Of a stretch of 64,000 nt of DNA, positions 54,906-63,309 are shown in pieces. The notes below the pieces were generated by a model. It ran no database searches. It saw nothing but the letters and a program-made list of their open reading frames with translations, and was not told where the DNA came from. Made by a program: the position numbers and the translations under genes. Positions within the stretch are counted from its first letter, which is position 1; the number at the start of each line of letters is the position of its first letter. The stretch comes from Nocardioides sp. (GTDB lineage Bacteria > Actinomycetota > Actinomycetes > Propionibacteriales > Nocardioidaceae), in assembly GCA_030698375.1 (NCBI GenBank), contig JAUYLL010000112.1:1-64000 (forward strand), in the 5' to 3' direction.

Positions 54906-56213
54906 GTGCCCACCCCCGTACGCCGCCCCGTCCGCGCCGCGCTGACCGCCCTGGTCGCCGTGCTCCTCCTGCTGGTGACCGCATGCTCGACCGGCACCGA
55001 CCCCGCCGGCCAGTCCGCTGAGGACGGGGGCGGGACGGAGACCGCCGACGAGCAGGACGCCGCGCCGTCGGACGAGCCGCTGGGCTGGGGGCCGACAGGG
55101 GAGGAGCTGGCGCGCGCCCAGGACCTGGTGGCGGAGTGGACCCCCGAGCAGCTCGCCGGGCAGGTCATTGTCGGCCGGTACCACGGGACTGACCCGGCCG
55201 TACCTGCCGCGTTGGTCGAGGACCTCCACCTGGCCGGTGTCTCGATGACCGGTTCGAACATCGTCGACCTCGAGCAGGTGCGAGCCACGACGGAGGGCGT
55301 CGCCCGGGCGGTCGCCGCCACCGGGCGGGACTTCCCGCCGGTCCTTGGCGTCGACCAGGAGGGTGGCGTGGTCGCCCATCTCGACGGGATCGCCACGACT
55401 TTCCCGTCCTTCGCGACCGCCGGGTCCGCGGTGGAGCGTGGCCGGGCCGGACGCCGCGCCGTCATCGGTGCCGCGCGGGCCACGGGCCTGGAGCTGCGCT
55501 CCTTCGGCTTCACCTGGGTGTGGGCGCCGGTCGGCGACGTGACGGTCGGGTCCGCCGACCCGACGATCGGGAGTCGTTCACCCTCCACCGACCCGGCCGT
55601 GGCTGCCCGCACCGTCGCCGCGGCCACGGAGGGCTACCGGGAGGCCGGCATCGCCTCGACGGTCAAGCACTTCCCCGGCCACGGCGCCGCGACGGAGGAC
55701 AGCCACGAGGTGCTCCCGGCGCTCGATGTTGCGATGCCCGACCTGGTCGCCCGGGACCTGCCGCCCTTCGAGGCGGCGTTCGGGGCCGGGAGCCCCGGGG
55801 TGATGCTCGGGCACCTCGACGTCGAGGCCCTCGCGCCCGGGGTGCCCGCCACTCTCGCACCCGAGGCCTACGACCTGCTCCGCGACGAGTACGGGTTCGA
55901 GGGCGTGGCCGTCACCGACTCCCTGGGCATGGGCGCCGTCATGGCCCTGGACCGCCCCCCGGTGGCCGCGCTCATCGCGGGTGCGGACCTGCTGCTGATG
56001 CCGGTCGACACGCGCCGGGCCCACAGCATCGTGACCCGCGCTGTCCGCAGCGGCGAGGTGCCCCGCGAGCGCGTGGAGGAGGCCGCCGCGCGCGTGATCG
56101 CCGCGCAGCTGTGGTTGCAGCGCACAGCCCAGGAGACGCCGGTGCCCGAGGACGTCGCCACCCGCGCGGTGGCTGCCGCCCAGGCGCTGCGTGACGCCGC
56201 CGTGGGCGGGTGA
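54906..56213 (+). CDS. GH3 beta-N-acetylhexosaminidase-like lipoprotein
   Basis: This 435-residue lipoprotein (lipobox LVTAC, Cys near residue 24) has a glycoside hydrolase family 3 barrel. The NagZ-type motif KHFPGHGAATEDSH (near residue 254) supplies the Asp-His catalytic dyad loop, and AVTDSLGMGAV near residue 335 holds the nucleophile Asp. It should remove N-acetylglucosamine from wall fragments outside the cell. The GTG start is leaderless: TAGCCT (54893-54898) lies seven bases before it. Confidence 0.9.
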   Translation: MPTPVRRPVRAALTALVAVLLLLVTACSTGTDPAGQSAEDGGGTETADEQDAAPSDEPLGWGPTGEELARAQDLVAEWTPEQLAGQVIVGRYHGTDPAVPAALVEDLHLAGVSMTGSNIVDLEQVRATTEGVARAVAATGRDFPPVLGVDQEGGVVAHLDGIATTFPSFATAGSAVERGRAGRRAVIGAARATGLELRSFGFTWVWAPVGDVTVGSADPTIGSRSPSTDPAVAARTVAAATEGYREAGIASTVKHFPGHGAATEDSHEVLPALDVAMPDLVARDLPPFEAAFGAGSPGVMLGHLDVEALAPGVPATLAPEAYDLLRDEYGFEGVAVTDSLGMGAVMALDRPPVAALIAGADLLLMPVDTRRAHSIVTRAVRSGEVPRERVEEAAARVIAAQLWLQRTAQETPVPEDVATRAVAAAQALRDAAVGG

Positions 56214-56284
56214 CTCTGCCGGGATGGTGTGCCTAGCCTGGGAGTGACCGCACGACACGAACGCCACTCACGGAGGTGCGCGAG

Positions 56285-56914
56285 ATGGGTCCGACGGACG
56301 ACATGACCGCGACCGGAGCGCGAGCGCTGCTCGTGGTCGACGTGCAGAACGACTTCGTCGAGGGAGGCTCGCTGGGGGTCGACGGCGGCCGGGCGGTCGC
56401 CCGGGCGATCAGCACCCACCTCGGCCGGCACCACGACGACTACGCGATGGTCGTCGCCTCGCGCGACTGGCACCACGCGGAGGGGACCAATGGCGGCCAT
56501 TTCCCCGAGCCCGGCGCCGAGCCGGACTTCGCCACGACCTGGCCGGTCCACTGCGTGTCGACCGAGGACGGGTCCGACTACGTTCCGGACCTCGACCTGA
56601 CCCACGTGGGTCTGCACGTGAAGAAGGGGCAGGGCGTGCCGGCGTACTCGGCCTTCGAGGGGACGACCGACGACGGTCGCCCGCTGGCAGCGGTGTTGCG
56701 GGAGGCAGGCGTCGACGCCGTGGACGTCGTCGGCATCGCCACCGACCACTGCGTCCGTGCCACCGCGCTGGACGCCCGGCAGGAGGGGTTCGCGGTCCGC
56801 CTCCTCGACGGCCTGCACGCCGGGGTCGCCCCCGCCACGAGCACCGCCGCTGTGGCCGAGATGGAGGACGCAGGGGTGGTCCGCGCCGCCGTAGCGGGAG
56901 ACGTGCCCGGCTGA
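56285..56914 (+). CDS. pncA: Nicotinamidase/isochorismatase-family amidase
   Basis: This 209-residue cysteine hydrolase has VVDVQNDFVEGGSL (catalytic Asp, near residue 18), ASRDWHHAEGTNGGHF (metal-binding Asp/His), a catalytic Lys in VKKGQG and the nucleophile Cys in ATDHCVRATALDA near residue 156. This is the full set for nicotinamide to nicotinate conversion in NAD salvage. ATG 56285 lies eight bases after GGAGG. Confidence 0.88.
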   Translation: MGPTDDMTATGARALLVVDVQNDFVEGGSLGVDGGRAVARAISTHLGRHHDDYAMVVASRDWHHAEGTNGGHFPEPGAEPDFATTWPVHCVSTEDGSDYVPDLDLTHVGLHVKKGQGVPAYSAFEGTTDDGRPLAAVLREAGVDAVDVVGIATDHCVRATALDARQEGFAVRLLDGLHAGVAPATSTAAVAEMEDAGVVRAAVAGDVPG

Positions 56915-56989
56915 TCGGGTCGGGGGCCGCGGAGTTTGCCGGATCGGTTCTCGGGTCACCGTCACGGCAACCGACAAGGGGAGGACCCC

Positions 56990-57229
56990 ATGAGCGACAC
57001 CACGAAGGACGGAGCCGACGGCGGGGCCGAGACCGACTCCGAAGAGGGCGGTCAGGTCTCCGAGTCCGCGAACCTGCAGGGCGGCCCCGAGGAGGTGACA
57101 CCGGGCGACGCCACGGCCGGTCACCCGGACTCCGAGGACGGCGACGGCCCCCAGGAGGGCACAGCCGGCCCCGACGCGCCTCCCCAGGACGGACGCCCCT
57201 CGGCCCCGGACGGCGACCACGGCAGCTAG
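56990..57229 (+). CDS. Small acidic disordered protein
   Basis: This 79-residue protein is very rich in Asp, Glu, Gly, Pro and Ser (SDTTKDGADGGAETDSEEGG) with no hydrophobic core, so it should be disordered. ATG 56990 has a good GGGGAGG ribosome site, which supports real translation. Its role is unknown. Confidence 0.6.
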   Translation: MSDTTKDGADGGAETDSEEGGQVSESANLQGGPEEVTPGDATAGHPDSEDGDGPQEGTAGPDAPPQDGRPSAPDGDHGS

Positions 57230-57307
57230 CGGGCCCCAGCCGTTAGGCTGGCCGCGCGCCCCCTCACGACGTCCGAGTGAGGAGCCGCGCGGAGACCAGG
57301 AGGCGGT

Positions 57308-57916
57308 GTGAGCGGACCCCAGGAGCACCGGACGTCCGCGGTCCTCACCATCCCCAACGCGCTCAGCATGCTCCGGCTCGCAGGGGTGCCGCTGTTCTTG
57401 TGGCTGATCCTCGGCCCCCAGGCGGACGGCTGGGCGCTCCTCGTCCTCGCGGTCTCCGGTGTCACCGACTGGCTCGACGGCTACCTCGCGCGGCGTCTGG
57501 ACCAGATGTCGAAGCTGGGCGAGATCCTCGACCCGGTCGCCGACCGCCTCTACATCCTCGCCACTGTCTTCGGGCTGGCGTGGCGGGACGTCATCCCCTG
57601 GTGGTTGGCACTCCTGCTTCCGGCCCGCGACCTCTTCCTCTGGGGCCTCGTGCCCTTCCTGCGCACCCGCGGCTACAGCGCGCTCCCGGTCCACTTCCTC
57701 GGGAAGGCGGCCACCGCCAGCCTCCTCTACGCCTTCCCGCTGCTGCTGCTCGGCGACGGCGAGGGAGTCGTCGCGACCCTCGCGGAGGTCTTCGGGTGGG
57801 CGTTCGCGATCTGGGGGACCGGTCTCTACTGGTGGGCCGGGCTCCTGTACGCCTGGCAGGTCCGCAAGCTCCTCGCCGACCGCGACCGCAGGGCTCCGGT
57901 GCTCGATGGCACCTGA
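57308..57916 (+). CDS. CDP-alcohol phosphatidyltransferase (PgsA-like)
   Basis: This 202-residue membrane enzyme carries the signature D-G-x2-A-R-x8-G-x3-D-x3-D as DWLDGYLARRLDQMSKLGEI followed by LDPVADR (near residue 56). It joins a CDP-diacylglycerol to an alcohol such as glycerol phosphate. The first gene of the block, it corresponds in position to Rv1822 (pgsA2). GTG 57308 starts it, and its end overlaps the next gene by 11 bases. Confidence 0.9.
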   Translation: MSGPQEHRTSAVLTIPNALSMLRLAGVPLFLWLILGPQADGWALLVLAVSGVTDWLDGYLARRLDQMSKLGEILDPVADRLYILATVFGLAWRDVIPWWLALLLPARDLFLWGLVPFLRTRGYSALPVHFLGKAATASLLYAFPLLLLGDGEGVVATLAEVFGWAFAIWGTGLYWWAGLLYAWQVRKLLADRDRRAPVLDGT

Positions 57917-58868
57917 CCCGGCACCTGGCACTGGTGGGACCCCGGTCGTGGACCGTCCGGGGGAGCCGCATGCCCCCCTGCCGGCCCAGGTCACCATGGG
58001 TCTGCTCGACCTGGTCACCTCCCAGTCGATGGACCAGGACTACGCCCACGTCTCCGCACGCAAGGCAGCCGCACGCACGGCGGACGGCGGCGAGGCTGGC
58101 GGCGGCGAGGGGGCGGACGGCCCGGGTACGGGCGGACCGTCAGGGACGACGCCCCAGTCGCGCCCGAGCGTCGGGGTGGCGGGACTCGCGGTCGTCGCCC
58201 TGTTCGGGGTGCTGGTGGTCACGGCGGGACTGCAGAGCTCTCGCGATGCCGACGACCGCGCCACGGGTCGCGAGGAGCTGCTGAGCCAGATCGCCGAGAG
58301 GCGAGCGGTCGTGCAGGACCGCCGTGAGCGCGCCGAGGCCCTGCGGATCGAGAACGAGCGTCTCGACGTCGCCCTGCGCTCCGCGACCAGGGAGGGTCGG
58401 TCGCTGACGTCGAGGGTCGAGCGCCTGAGCCTGCACGCAGGGTCGGTGGCGGTGCGTGGACCAGGGGTCCGCGTCGTCGTCGACGACGCGCCGGGGGCCA
58501 CCACCCGGCAGCAGCGGGTGCTCGACCGGGACCTCCAGCGGCTCACCAACGCGCTGTGGGCCGCGGGAGCCGAGGCCATGACCGTGAACGGCAAGCGGCT
58601 GACGGCCCTCTCGGCGATTCGCCAGGCCGGCAGCCCCATCACCGTCGACTACGAAGCGATCCGACGGCCGTACGTCGTCGAGGCGATCGGGGACCCAGAT
58701 ACGATCCCAGCACGTTTCGTGGAGACCAAGCACGGTGCGGAGTGGTTCGACCTGCAGCGCACACTGGGCCTGCGGTTCACCATGACGACGGAGGGAGCAC
58801 TTACCTTGCCTGCAGCGGACCGGCTCGACCTGAGGCACGCCACCACGACGGCGGTGCCCGCGCAATGA
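57906..58868 (+). CDS. DUF881 membrane-anchored protein (Rv1823-like)
   Basis: This 320-residue protein has a Gly/Pro-rich cytosolic N-terminus and one helix (VGVAGLAVVALFGVLVVTAGL, near 90). A coiled coil (about 115-175) and the DUF881 domain (LTNALWAAGAEAMTVNG, VVEAIGDPDTIPA) follow. It sits second in the conserved block and overlaps the next gene (ATGA). The family's role near the septum or wall is not settled. Confidence 0.87.
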   Translation: MAPDPAPGTGGTPVVDRPGEPHAPLPAQVTMGLLDLVTSQSMDQDYAHVSARKAAARTADGGEAGGGEGADGPGTGGPSGTTPQSRPSVGVAGLAVVALFGVLVVTAGLQSSRDADDRATGREELLSQIAERRAVVQDRRERAEALRIENERLDVALRSATREGRSLTSRVERLSLHAGSVAVRGPGVRVVVDDAPGATTRQQRVLDRDLQRLTNALWAAGAEAMTVNGKRLTALSAIRQAGSPITVDYEAIRRPYVVEAIGDPDTIPARFVETKHGAEWFDLQRTLGLRFTMTTEGALTLPAADRLDLRHATTTAVPAQ

Positions 58869-59197
58869 TCGCCGCCGCCGGGCTCCTCGTCGGACTGCTG
58901 CTGGGGCTAGTGCTCCAGCCGGAGGTCCCGCTGTGGCTGGAGCCCTACCTGCCCATCGCCGTTGTCGCCGCACTCGATGCCGTCTTCGGGGCGCTGCGCG
59001 CCTTCCTCGACGGGATCTTCGACGACAAGGTCTTCGTGATCTCGTTCGTCAGCAACGTGCTCATCGCCGCGATGATCGTCTACCTCGGCGACAAGCTCGG
59101 GGTGGGCGGCCAGCTCTCCACCGGGGTCATCGTCGTCCTCGGGATCCGGATCTTCTCCAACGTCGCCGCCATCCGCCGCCATGTCTTCCACGCCTGA
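58865..59197 (+). CDS. Small basic membrane protein (Sbp/DUF1290)
   Basis: This 110-residue protein has about three helices and the family pattern QPEVPLWLEPYLPIAVVAALDAVFG..., VLGIRIFSNVAAIRRHVFHA. It corresponds to Rv1824, lies between two DUF881 genes and overlaps both (4 and 17 bases). Bacillus Sbp is encoded near cell-division genes. Its molecular role is unknown. Confidence 0.9.
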   Translation: MIAAAGLLVGLLLGLVLQPEVPLWLEPYLPIAVVAALDAVFGALRAFLDGIFDDKVFVISFVSNVLIAAMIVYLGDKLGVGGQLSTGVIVVLGIRIFSNVAAIRRHVFHA

Positions 59198-59978
59198 GGG
59201 CCCGGTGCCCGGGTCGTCGGGGCCAGAGAGCGCCGCACCCCCGCCGTCCGGACGTGACCGGCTCGCCGCAGCGGTACGTCGGCCCTCCCGGCGGCAGGTG
59301 AGTGTCGCCGTGCTCCTCGCCGTCCTCGGGTTCGCGGCGGTCACCCAGGTCCAGTCGACCGAGGCCGACGACACCTACTCCGGGCTGCGGCAAGAGGACC
59401 TCGTCCAGGTCCTCAACGGGCTCCAGTCGGCCGCACAGCGCGCCGAGAACGACATCGACCAGCTCGAGCAGGCGCAGGCGGGCCTGCTCAACAACGCCGA
59501 CAGCCGCGAGGCCGCCATCGCCCGCGCCCGTGAGCAGGCAGACGCGCTGGGCGTCCTCGCGGGCACCCTCCCGGCCACCGGACCGGGCATCCGGGTGGTC
59601 GTGACCGACGAGTCGGGGCAGATCGGCATCGACCAGTTCCTCAACGCGCTCCAGGAGCTGCGCGACGCCGGGGCCGAGGCGATCGAGCTCAACGACGCCG
59701 TGCGCGTGGTCGCCCAGACCGCCCTCGACGACGGGGGCGCGGCGGGGGAGCCCGGTCGGGTCATCGTCGACGGCCAGCAACTCTCCCAGCCCTACGTCAT
59801 CGACGCGATCGGGGACCCCGACACCCTGGCCACCGCGCTCGACATCCTCGGCGGGTTCGTCGAGCAGGTCGACCTCGCCGGGGGCCGAGCGGTGATCGAA
59901 CGCCTTGACGTCGTGGAGATCGCGACCATCCGCGACGTGCGCGCGCCGGAGTACGCCACCCCGGTGGAGGACGAGTAG
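59181..59978 (+). CDS. DUF881 membrane-anchored protein (Rv1825-like)
   Basis: This 265-residue protein has a single N-terminal helix (VSVAVLLAVLGFAAVTQVQS), a coiled coil (about 75-118) and a DUF881 domain (LQELRDAGAEAIELND, YVIDAIGDPDTLATAL). It overlaps Sbp by 17 bases and lies just before gcvH, as in mycobacteria. It likely pairs with the other DUF881 protein at the membrane. Confidence 0.88.
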   Translation: MSSTPEGPVPGSSGPESAAPPPSGRDRLAAAVRRPSRRQVSVAVLLAVLGFAAVTQVQSTEADDTYSGLRQEDLVQVLNGLQSAAQRAENDIDQLEQAQAGLLNNADSREAAIARAREQADALGVLAGTLPATGPGIRVVVTDESGQIGIDQFLNALQELRDAGAEAIELNDAVRVVAQTALDDGGAAGEPGRVIVDGQQLSQPYVIDAIGDPDTLATALDILGGFVEQVDLAGGRAVIERLDVVEIATIRDVRAPEYATPVEDE

Positions 59979-60039
59979 CCTGCGGAACCCGACGAGCCCC
60001 GGGCATGCCGGCCGCGGGCACCCGACCAGTGGAGGACCG

Positions 60040-60420
60040 ATGTACCCCGAGGACCTGAAGTACACCGGAGAGCACGAGTGGGTGCGCGTCGACGGCGACG
60101 GACCGGTCCGTATCGGCATCACCGCCTACGCGCAGGAGGCCCTCGGCGACATCGTCTTCGTCTCGCTGCCCGAGGTGGGAGAGCGCATCGAAGCCGGCTC
60201 GACGGTGGGGGAGCTGGAGTCGACGAAGTCGGTCAGCGACCTCTACGCCCCGATCACCGGGGAGGTCGTCGCCCGGAACGAGTCGCTGGACGCGACCCCG
60301 GAGCTGGTCAACTCCGACCCCTACGGCGAGGGGTGGCTCATCGAGGTCGCGCCGGCCGACCCGAGCGTGCTCGACGGCCTCCTCGATGCCGCCACCTACC
60401 AGGCTGGCCTCGAGCCCTGA
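60040..60420 (+). CDS. gcvH: Glycine cleavage system H protein
   Basis: This 126-residue lipoyl carrier has its lipoylated Lys in ELESTKSVSDL near residue 65 and the standard GEHEWVRV start and VNSDPYGEGWL end. It shuttles the aminomethyl group between the P, T and L proteins. ATG 60040 follows GGAGG. gcvP lies 3 kb downstream under a glycine riboswitch. Confidence 0.96.
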   Translation: MYPEDLKYTGEHEWVRVDGDGPVRIGITAYAQEALGDIVFVSLPEVGERIEAGSTVGELESTKSVSDLYAPITGEVVARNESLDATPELVNSDPYGEGWLIEVAPADPSVLDGLLDAATYQAGLEP

Positions 60421-60426
60421 GGCTGG

Positions 60427-60470
60427 TAGGTTCGGGGAAACCATCAACCTCGACCGTCGCTTGAGGGTTG
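60427..60470 (+). promoter_or_regulatory. Promoter and inverted element before the garA-like gene
   Basis: TAGGTT (60427-60432) is a good -10. Just downstream, CAACCTC (60445-60451) and GAGGGTTG (60463-60470) form a near-perfect inverted pair, placed where a repressor would block the new transcript. A related element (CCTCA-N3-TGAGG) lies before the second MerR gene, so one of the two local MerR proteins may bind both. Confidence 0.38.
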
Positions 60471-60498
60471 TGACGGTCGGATCCGGGAGGAACACCCA

Positions 60499-61017
60499 AT
60501 GTCGTTCTGCACCCAGTGCGGGCACCAGAACCCCGACGACGCGCGGTTCTGCTCCCAGTGCGGCACCCGCGTGACGGTTGCCGAGGCCAGCAGCGGCGGG
60601 GACGACGCGCCCGCGGAGACCACGGCCACCATCACGTTCGGTGCTCCAGCGAAGAGTGACGGCGACGACAGCGGCCTCAACGAGGCCGACGCCGCCGCCG
60701 TGGACGCACTTCCGGCCGGCAGCGCTCTGCTCGTGGTCCAGCGCGGTCCAGGCGCAGGCAGCCGGTTCCTTCTCGACGTCGACCAGGTCAGCGCCGGGCG
60801 TCACCCGGAGAGCGAGATCTTCCTCGACGACGTGACCGTCTCGCGGCGCCACGCAGAGTTCCGGCGTACCCCGGAGGGCTTCCGCGTCAGCGACGCAGGC
60901 AGCCTCAACGGCACCTACGTCAACCGCGACCGCATCGACGACGTGCTGCTGCAGGGCGGCGACGAGGTGCAGATCGGCAAGTTCCGGCTGGTGTACTTCG
61001 CCAGCAGTGCGAGCTGA
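60499..61017 (+). CDS. garA: GarA/OdhI-like FHA protein with zinc ribbon
   Basis: This 172-residue protein has an N-terminal zinc ribbon (CTQCGHQNPDDARFCSQCG, residues 4-22), a short segment with the Thr-Thr phosphosite (AETTATITF), and an FHA domain with AGRHPESEIFLDD, VSRRHAEF and GSLNGTYVNRD. GarA and OdhI, when unphosphorylated, inhibit 2-oxoglutarate dehydrogenase; the PknG/PknB sites are those Thr residues. The zinc ribbon is an added feature compared with the M. tuberculosis protein. Confidence 0.88.
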   Translation: MSFCTQCGHQNPDDARFCSQCGTRVTVAEASSGGDDAPAETTATITFGAPAKSDGDDSGLNEADAAAVDALPAGSALLVVQRGPGAGSRFLLDVDQVSAGRHPESEIFLDDVTVSRRHAEFRRTPEGFRVSDAGSLNGTYVNRDRIDDVLLQGGDEVQIGKFRLVYFASSAS

Positions 61018-61026
61018 CCCGGCGCG

Positions 61027-61767
61027 GTGAGCCCCGCCCACCCGTCCGCGACCGCGCGGACCCGCATGAGCATCGGTGAGGTGCTCGAGCACCTGCGCGC
61101 GGACTTCCCGGACGTCAGCATCTCGAAGATCCGCTTCCTGGAGGCGGAGGGGCTCGTGGAGCCCGAGCGCACCCAGGCGGGCTACCGGAAGTTCTCCCAC
61201 GCCGACCTCGAGCGGCTGCGCTACGTCCTGACGAGCCAGCGCGAGCACTACCTCCCGCTGAAGGTCATCAAGGAGCACCTCGACGCCCTCGACCGCGGCC
61301 TCGAGCCGCCGACCGTGCCCGGTGCGGCCCCCCAGGTTCCCCAGGCCGTGCTCCACGACGAGGGCCTCCCGGGCCCGGGGACCTACGCCCGCGACCCGGG
61401 CGACCTGCGCCTGAACCGGCGCGAGCTGCTCGATGCGGCAGGCATCGCGGAGGAGCTGCTCGCCCAGCTCGAGACCTTCGGGCTGGTGCGGCCCCGTGCC
61501 GGCAGCGCGCCGTACGACGCCGACGCGGTCCTCGTGGCCCGCACGGCGGGTGAGCTCGCGGCGTACGGCGTGGAGCCGCGGCACCTGCGGTCCTTCCGGA
61601 ACGCGGCCGACCGGGAGATCGGCCTGGTCGAGCAGGTCGTCGAGCCGCTGCGCCGGAGCAGGGACGCCGGAGCGCACGGCCGCGCCGAGGAGACCGTGGC
61701 CCATCTGGCTGCCCTCTCCGTGAAGCTGCACGCGGGACTCGTGCGCGCCGGCCTGCGCGCCCGCTGA
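61027..61767 (+). CDS. ftsR: MerR-family regulator (FtsR/Rv1828-like)
   Basis: This 246-residue protein has a MerR winged helix (MSIGEVLEHLRADFPDVSIS, then IRFLEAEGLVEPERTQAGYR) and a larger C-terminal helical domain. It corresponds to Rv1828; the Corynebacterium homologue FtsR activates ftsZ. It lies nine bases after garA in the same transcript. Confidence 0.87.
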   Translation: MSPAHPSATARTRMSIGEVLEHLRADFPDVSISKIRFLEAEGLVEPERTQAGYRKFSHADLERLRYVLTSQREHYLPLKVIKEHLDALDRGLEPPTVPGAAPQVPQAVLHDEGLPGPGTYARDPGDLRLNRRELLDAAGIAEELLAQLETFGLVRPRAGSAPYDADAVLVARTAGELAAYGVEPRHLRSFRNAADREIGLVEQVVEPLRRSRDAGAHGRAEETVAHLAALSVKLHAGLVRAGLRAR

Positions 61768-61799
61768 CGCGCGCCCCTCGCGTGCCGCGGGAGGCCGAG

Positions 61800-61811
61800 T
61801 AGGGTGGTGGT
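61800..61811 (+). promoter_or_regulatory. Leaderless promoter of the DUF151 gene
   Basis: TAGGGT (61800-61805) is followed by six bases and the GTG start at 61812. This is the leaderless layout seen elsewhere in the window. It could act as an internal promoter in the block. Confidence 0.5.
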
Positions 61812-62279
61812 GTGCGTGAGGTAGATGTCGTCGGAGTCCGGGTGGAGATGCCCTCCAACAGCCCGATCGTCCTGCTGCGCGAGAGCGCGGGGGACCGCTA
61901 CCTCCCGATCTGGATCGGCGCCGTCGAGGCCACGGCCATCGCGTTCGCCCAGCAGGGCGTGGTGCCCCCGCGTCCGCTGACCCACGACCTGATCAAGGAC
62001 CTGCTCGAGGCGACCGGCAACGAGATCTCGGAGATCCGGATCACCGAGATGAGGGACGGCGTCTTCTTCGCCGTGCTCGTGCTCGCCTCGGGGGTCGAGG
62101 TCAGCGCCCGTCCGTCCGACTCGATCGCGCTGGCGCTGCGCCTGGGCACCCGCATCGTCTGCGCGGACGAGGTGCTCGATGAGGCGGGTCTCGCGATCCC
62201 CGACGAGCAGGAGGACGAGGTGGAGAAGTTCCGCGAGTTCCTCGACCACGTCACGCCCGAGGACTTCGAGAAGGAATGA
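61812..62279 (+). CDS. Bifunctional nuclease-family protein (DUF151)
   Basis: This 155-residue protein (REVDVVGVRVEMPSNSPIVL, PIWIGAVEATAIAFAQQG, RPSDSIALALR) corresponds to Rv1829. DUF151 members have been reported with DNase/RNase activity, but their cellular role is unclear. The start is leaderless. An acidic tail (EQEDEVEKFREFLDHVTPED) closes it. Confidence 0.88.
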   Translation: MREVDVVGVRVEMPSNSPIVLLRESAGDRYLPIWIGAVEATAIAFAQQGVVPPRPLTHDLIKDLLEATGNEISEIRITEMRDGVFFAVLVLASGVEVSARPSDSIALALRLGTRIVCADEVLDEAGLAIPDEQEDEVEKFREFLDHVTPEDFEKE

Positions 62280-62300
62280 CTTCGGCCCGGCAGGCTTCAC

Positions 62301-62382
62301 CCTCAACCTGAGGTCGAGGGTTCGACACGCCGGCCCGTCCGACGCCAGGTTCGTTGACCGGCCCCCTGCGGGGGCCTACCGT
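62301..62382 (+). promoter_or_regulatory. Promoter of second MerR gene, palindrome between -35 and -10
   Basis: TTGACC (62354-62359) and TACCGT (62377-62382) are strong -35 and -10 elements with a 17-base spacer. The spacer is exactly the palindrome GGCCCCC-TGC-GGGGGCC (62360-62376). Upstream is CCTCA-N3-TGAGG (62301-62313). MerR regulators often bind between -35 and -10, so self-control is likely. The GC hairpin could instead be the terminator of the upstream operon. Confidence 0.5.
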
Positions 62383-62480
62383 GAGAGATGTCTTCGCTGT
62401 AACTCCATCGTTGTGCTCTGTCCCAGGGTCGACGACACTCCCCGGGGTCACGCAGAGCGGAGGATCGACGGAGGACCATC

Positions 62481-63083
62481 GTGGGCACTGTGAACGGAAC
62501 CGGTGAGCATCCCGACACCGCGCGCGAGGACGCTGCCGTAGCAGCCGCCGACGAGCAGGGCCTGCTCTTCACCGACGACGTCTCCCCGCTGCCCAGCGAC
62601 GCCGGGTACCGCGGGCCCACCGCCTGCAACGCGGCCGGGATCACCTACCGCCAGCTCGACTACTGGGCGCGCACCGGCCTGGTGGAGCCCACCGTGCGTG
62701 GTGCTGCCGGCTCCGGCAGCCAGCGCCTCTACTCCTTCCGCGACATCCTGCTGCTCAAGGTGATCAAGCGACTCCTCGACGCCGGCGTCTCGCTGCAGCA
62801 GATCCGCACCGCCGTGCAGCACCTGCGCGAGCGGGGCACCGACGACCTGACCCGCGTGACGCTCATGAGCGACGGCGCCACCGTCTACGAGTGCACCAGC
62901 AGCGACGAGGTCATCGACCTCCTCCAGGGTGGGCAGGGCGTCTTCGGCATCGCGATCGGCGGTGTCTGGCGTGAGATCGAGGGCACCCTCGCCGAGCTCC
63001 CCAGCGAGCGCGCCGCCGAGCCCGAGTCGGGGTCCTCCGCCGACGAGCTCTCCGCGCGCCGCAAGGCCAAGCTGACCGGCTGA
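62481..63083 (+). CDS. MerR-family regulator (Rv1830-like)
   Basis: This 200-residue protein has a MerR winged helix in the middle (ITYRQLDYWARTGLVEPTVR, near residue 54; SQRLYSFRDILLLKVIKRLL) and an N-terminal acidic stretch. It corresponds to Rv1830. GTG 62481 follows GGAGG. It lies between the DUF151 gene and the riboswitch-controlled gcvP. Confidence 0.87.
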   Translation: MGTVNGTGEHPDTAREDAAVAAADEQGLLFTDDVSPLPSDAGYRGPTACNAAGITYRQLDYWARTGLVEPTVRGAAGSGSQRLYSFRDILLLKVIKRLLDAGVSLQQIRTAVQHLRERGTDDLTRVTLMSDGATVYECTSSDEVIDLLQGGQGVFGIAIGGVWREIEGTLAELPSERAAEPESGSSADELSARRKAKLTG

Positions 63084-63111
63084 CCAGCGCCGCCGCCGTG
63101 TCAGGCGGTGG

Positions 63112-63117
63112 TAGGTT
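63112..63117 (+). promoter_or_regulatory. -10 element of the gcvP transcript
   Basis: TAGGTT lies about 20 bases before the riboswitch and would start RNA near 63124. No convincing -35 is seen 17 bases upstream. Confidence 0.4.
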
Positions 63118-63135
63118 GGCCCCGCCGACGACGCC

Positions 63136-63240
63136 GCGCGGGAGAGACTCCGCCGCGAGCGGAGCACCGAAGGGGCAAATCCTCCCCGGAACCTCTCAGG
63201 TGCCCAGGACCGCGTGGCCGAGGCACCTCTGGAGACGGCA
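63136..63240 (+). ncRNA. Glycine riboswitch (gcvT element)
   Basis: The conserved gcvT pieces are present: GCGGGAGAGACT, GAGCACCGAAGGGGCAAATC, then CCTCTCAGGTGCCCAGGACC and CACCTCTGGAGAC. A single aptamer is visible rather than the common tandem pair. It precedes gcvP by about 70 bases and should turn on the gene when glycine is plentiful. Confidence 0.92.
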
Positions 63241-63309
63241 CCGCCGCCGCGCGACAGAGGGGGAGGCGCCGTAGTCGTACGCCGCCGAACCCTGCCGCCG
63301 GGAGCCTCC

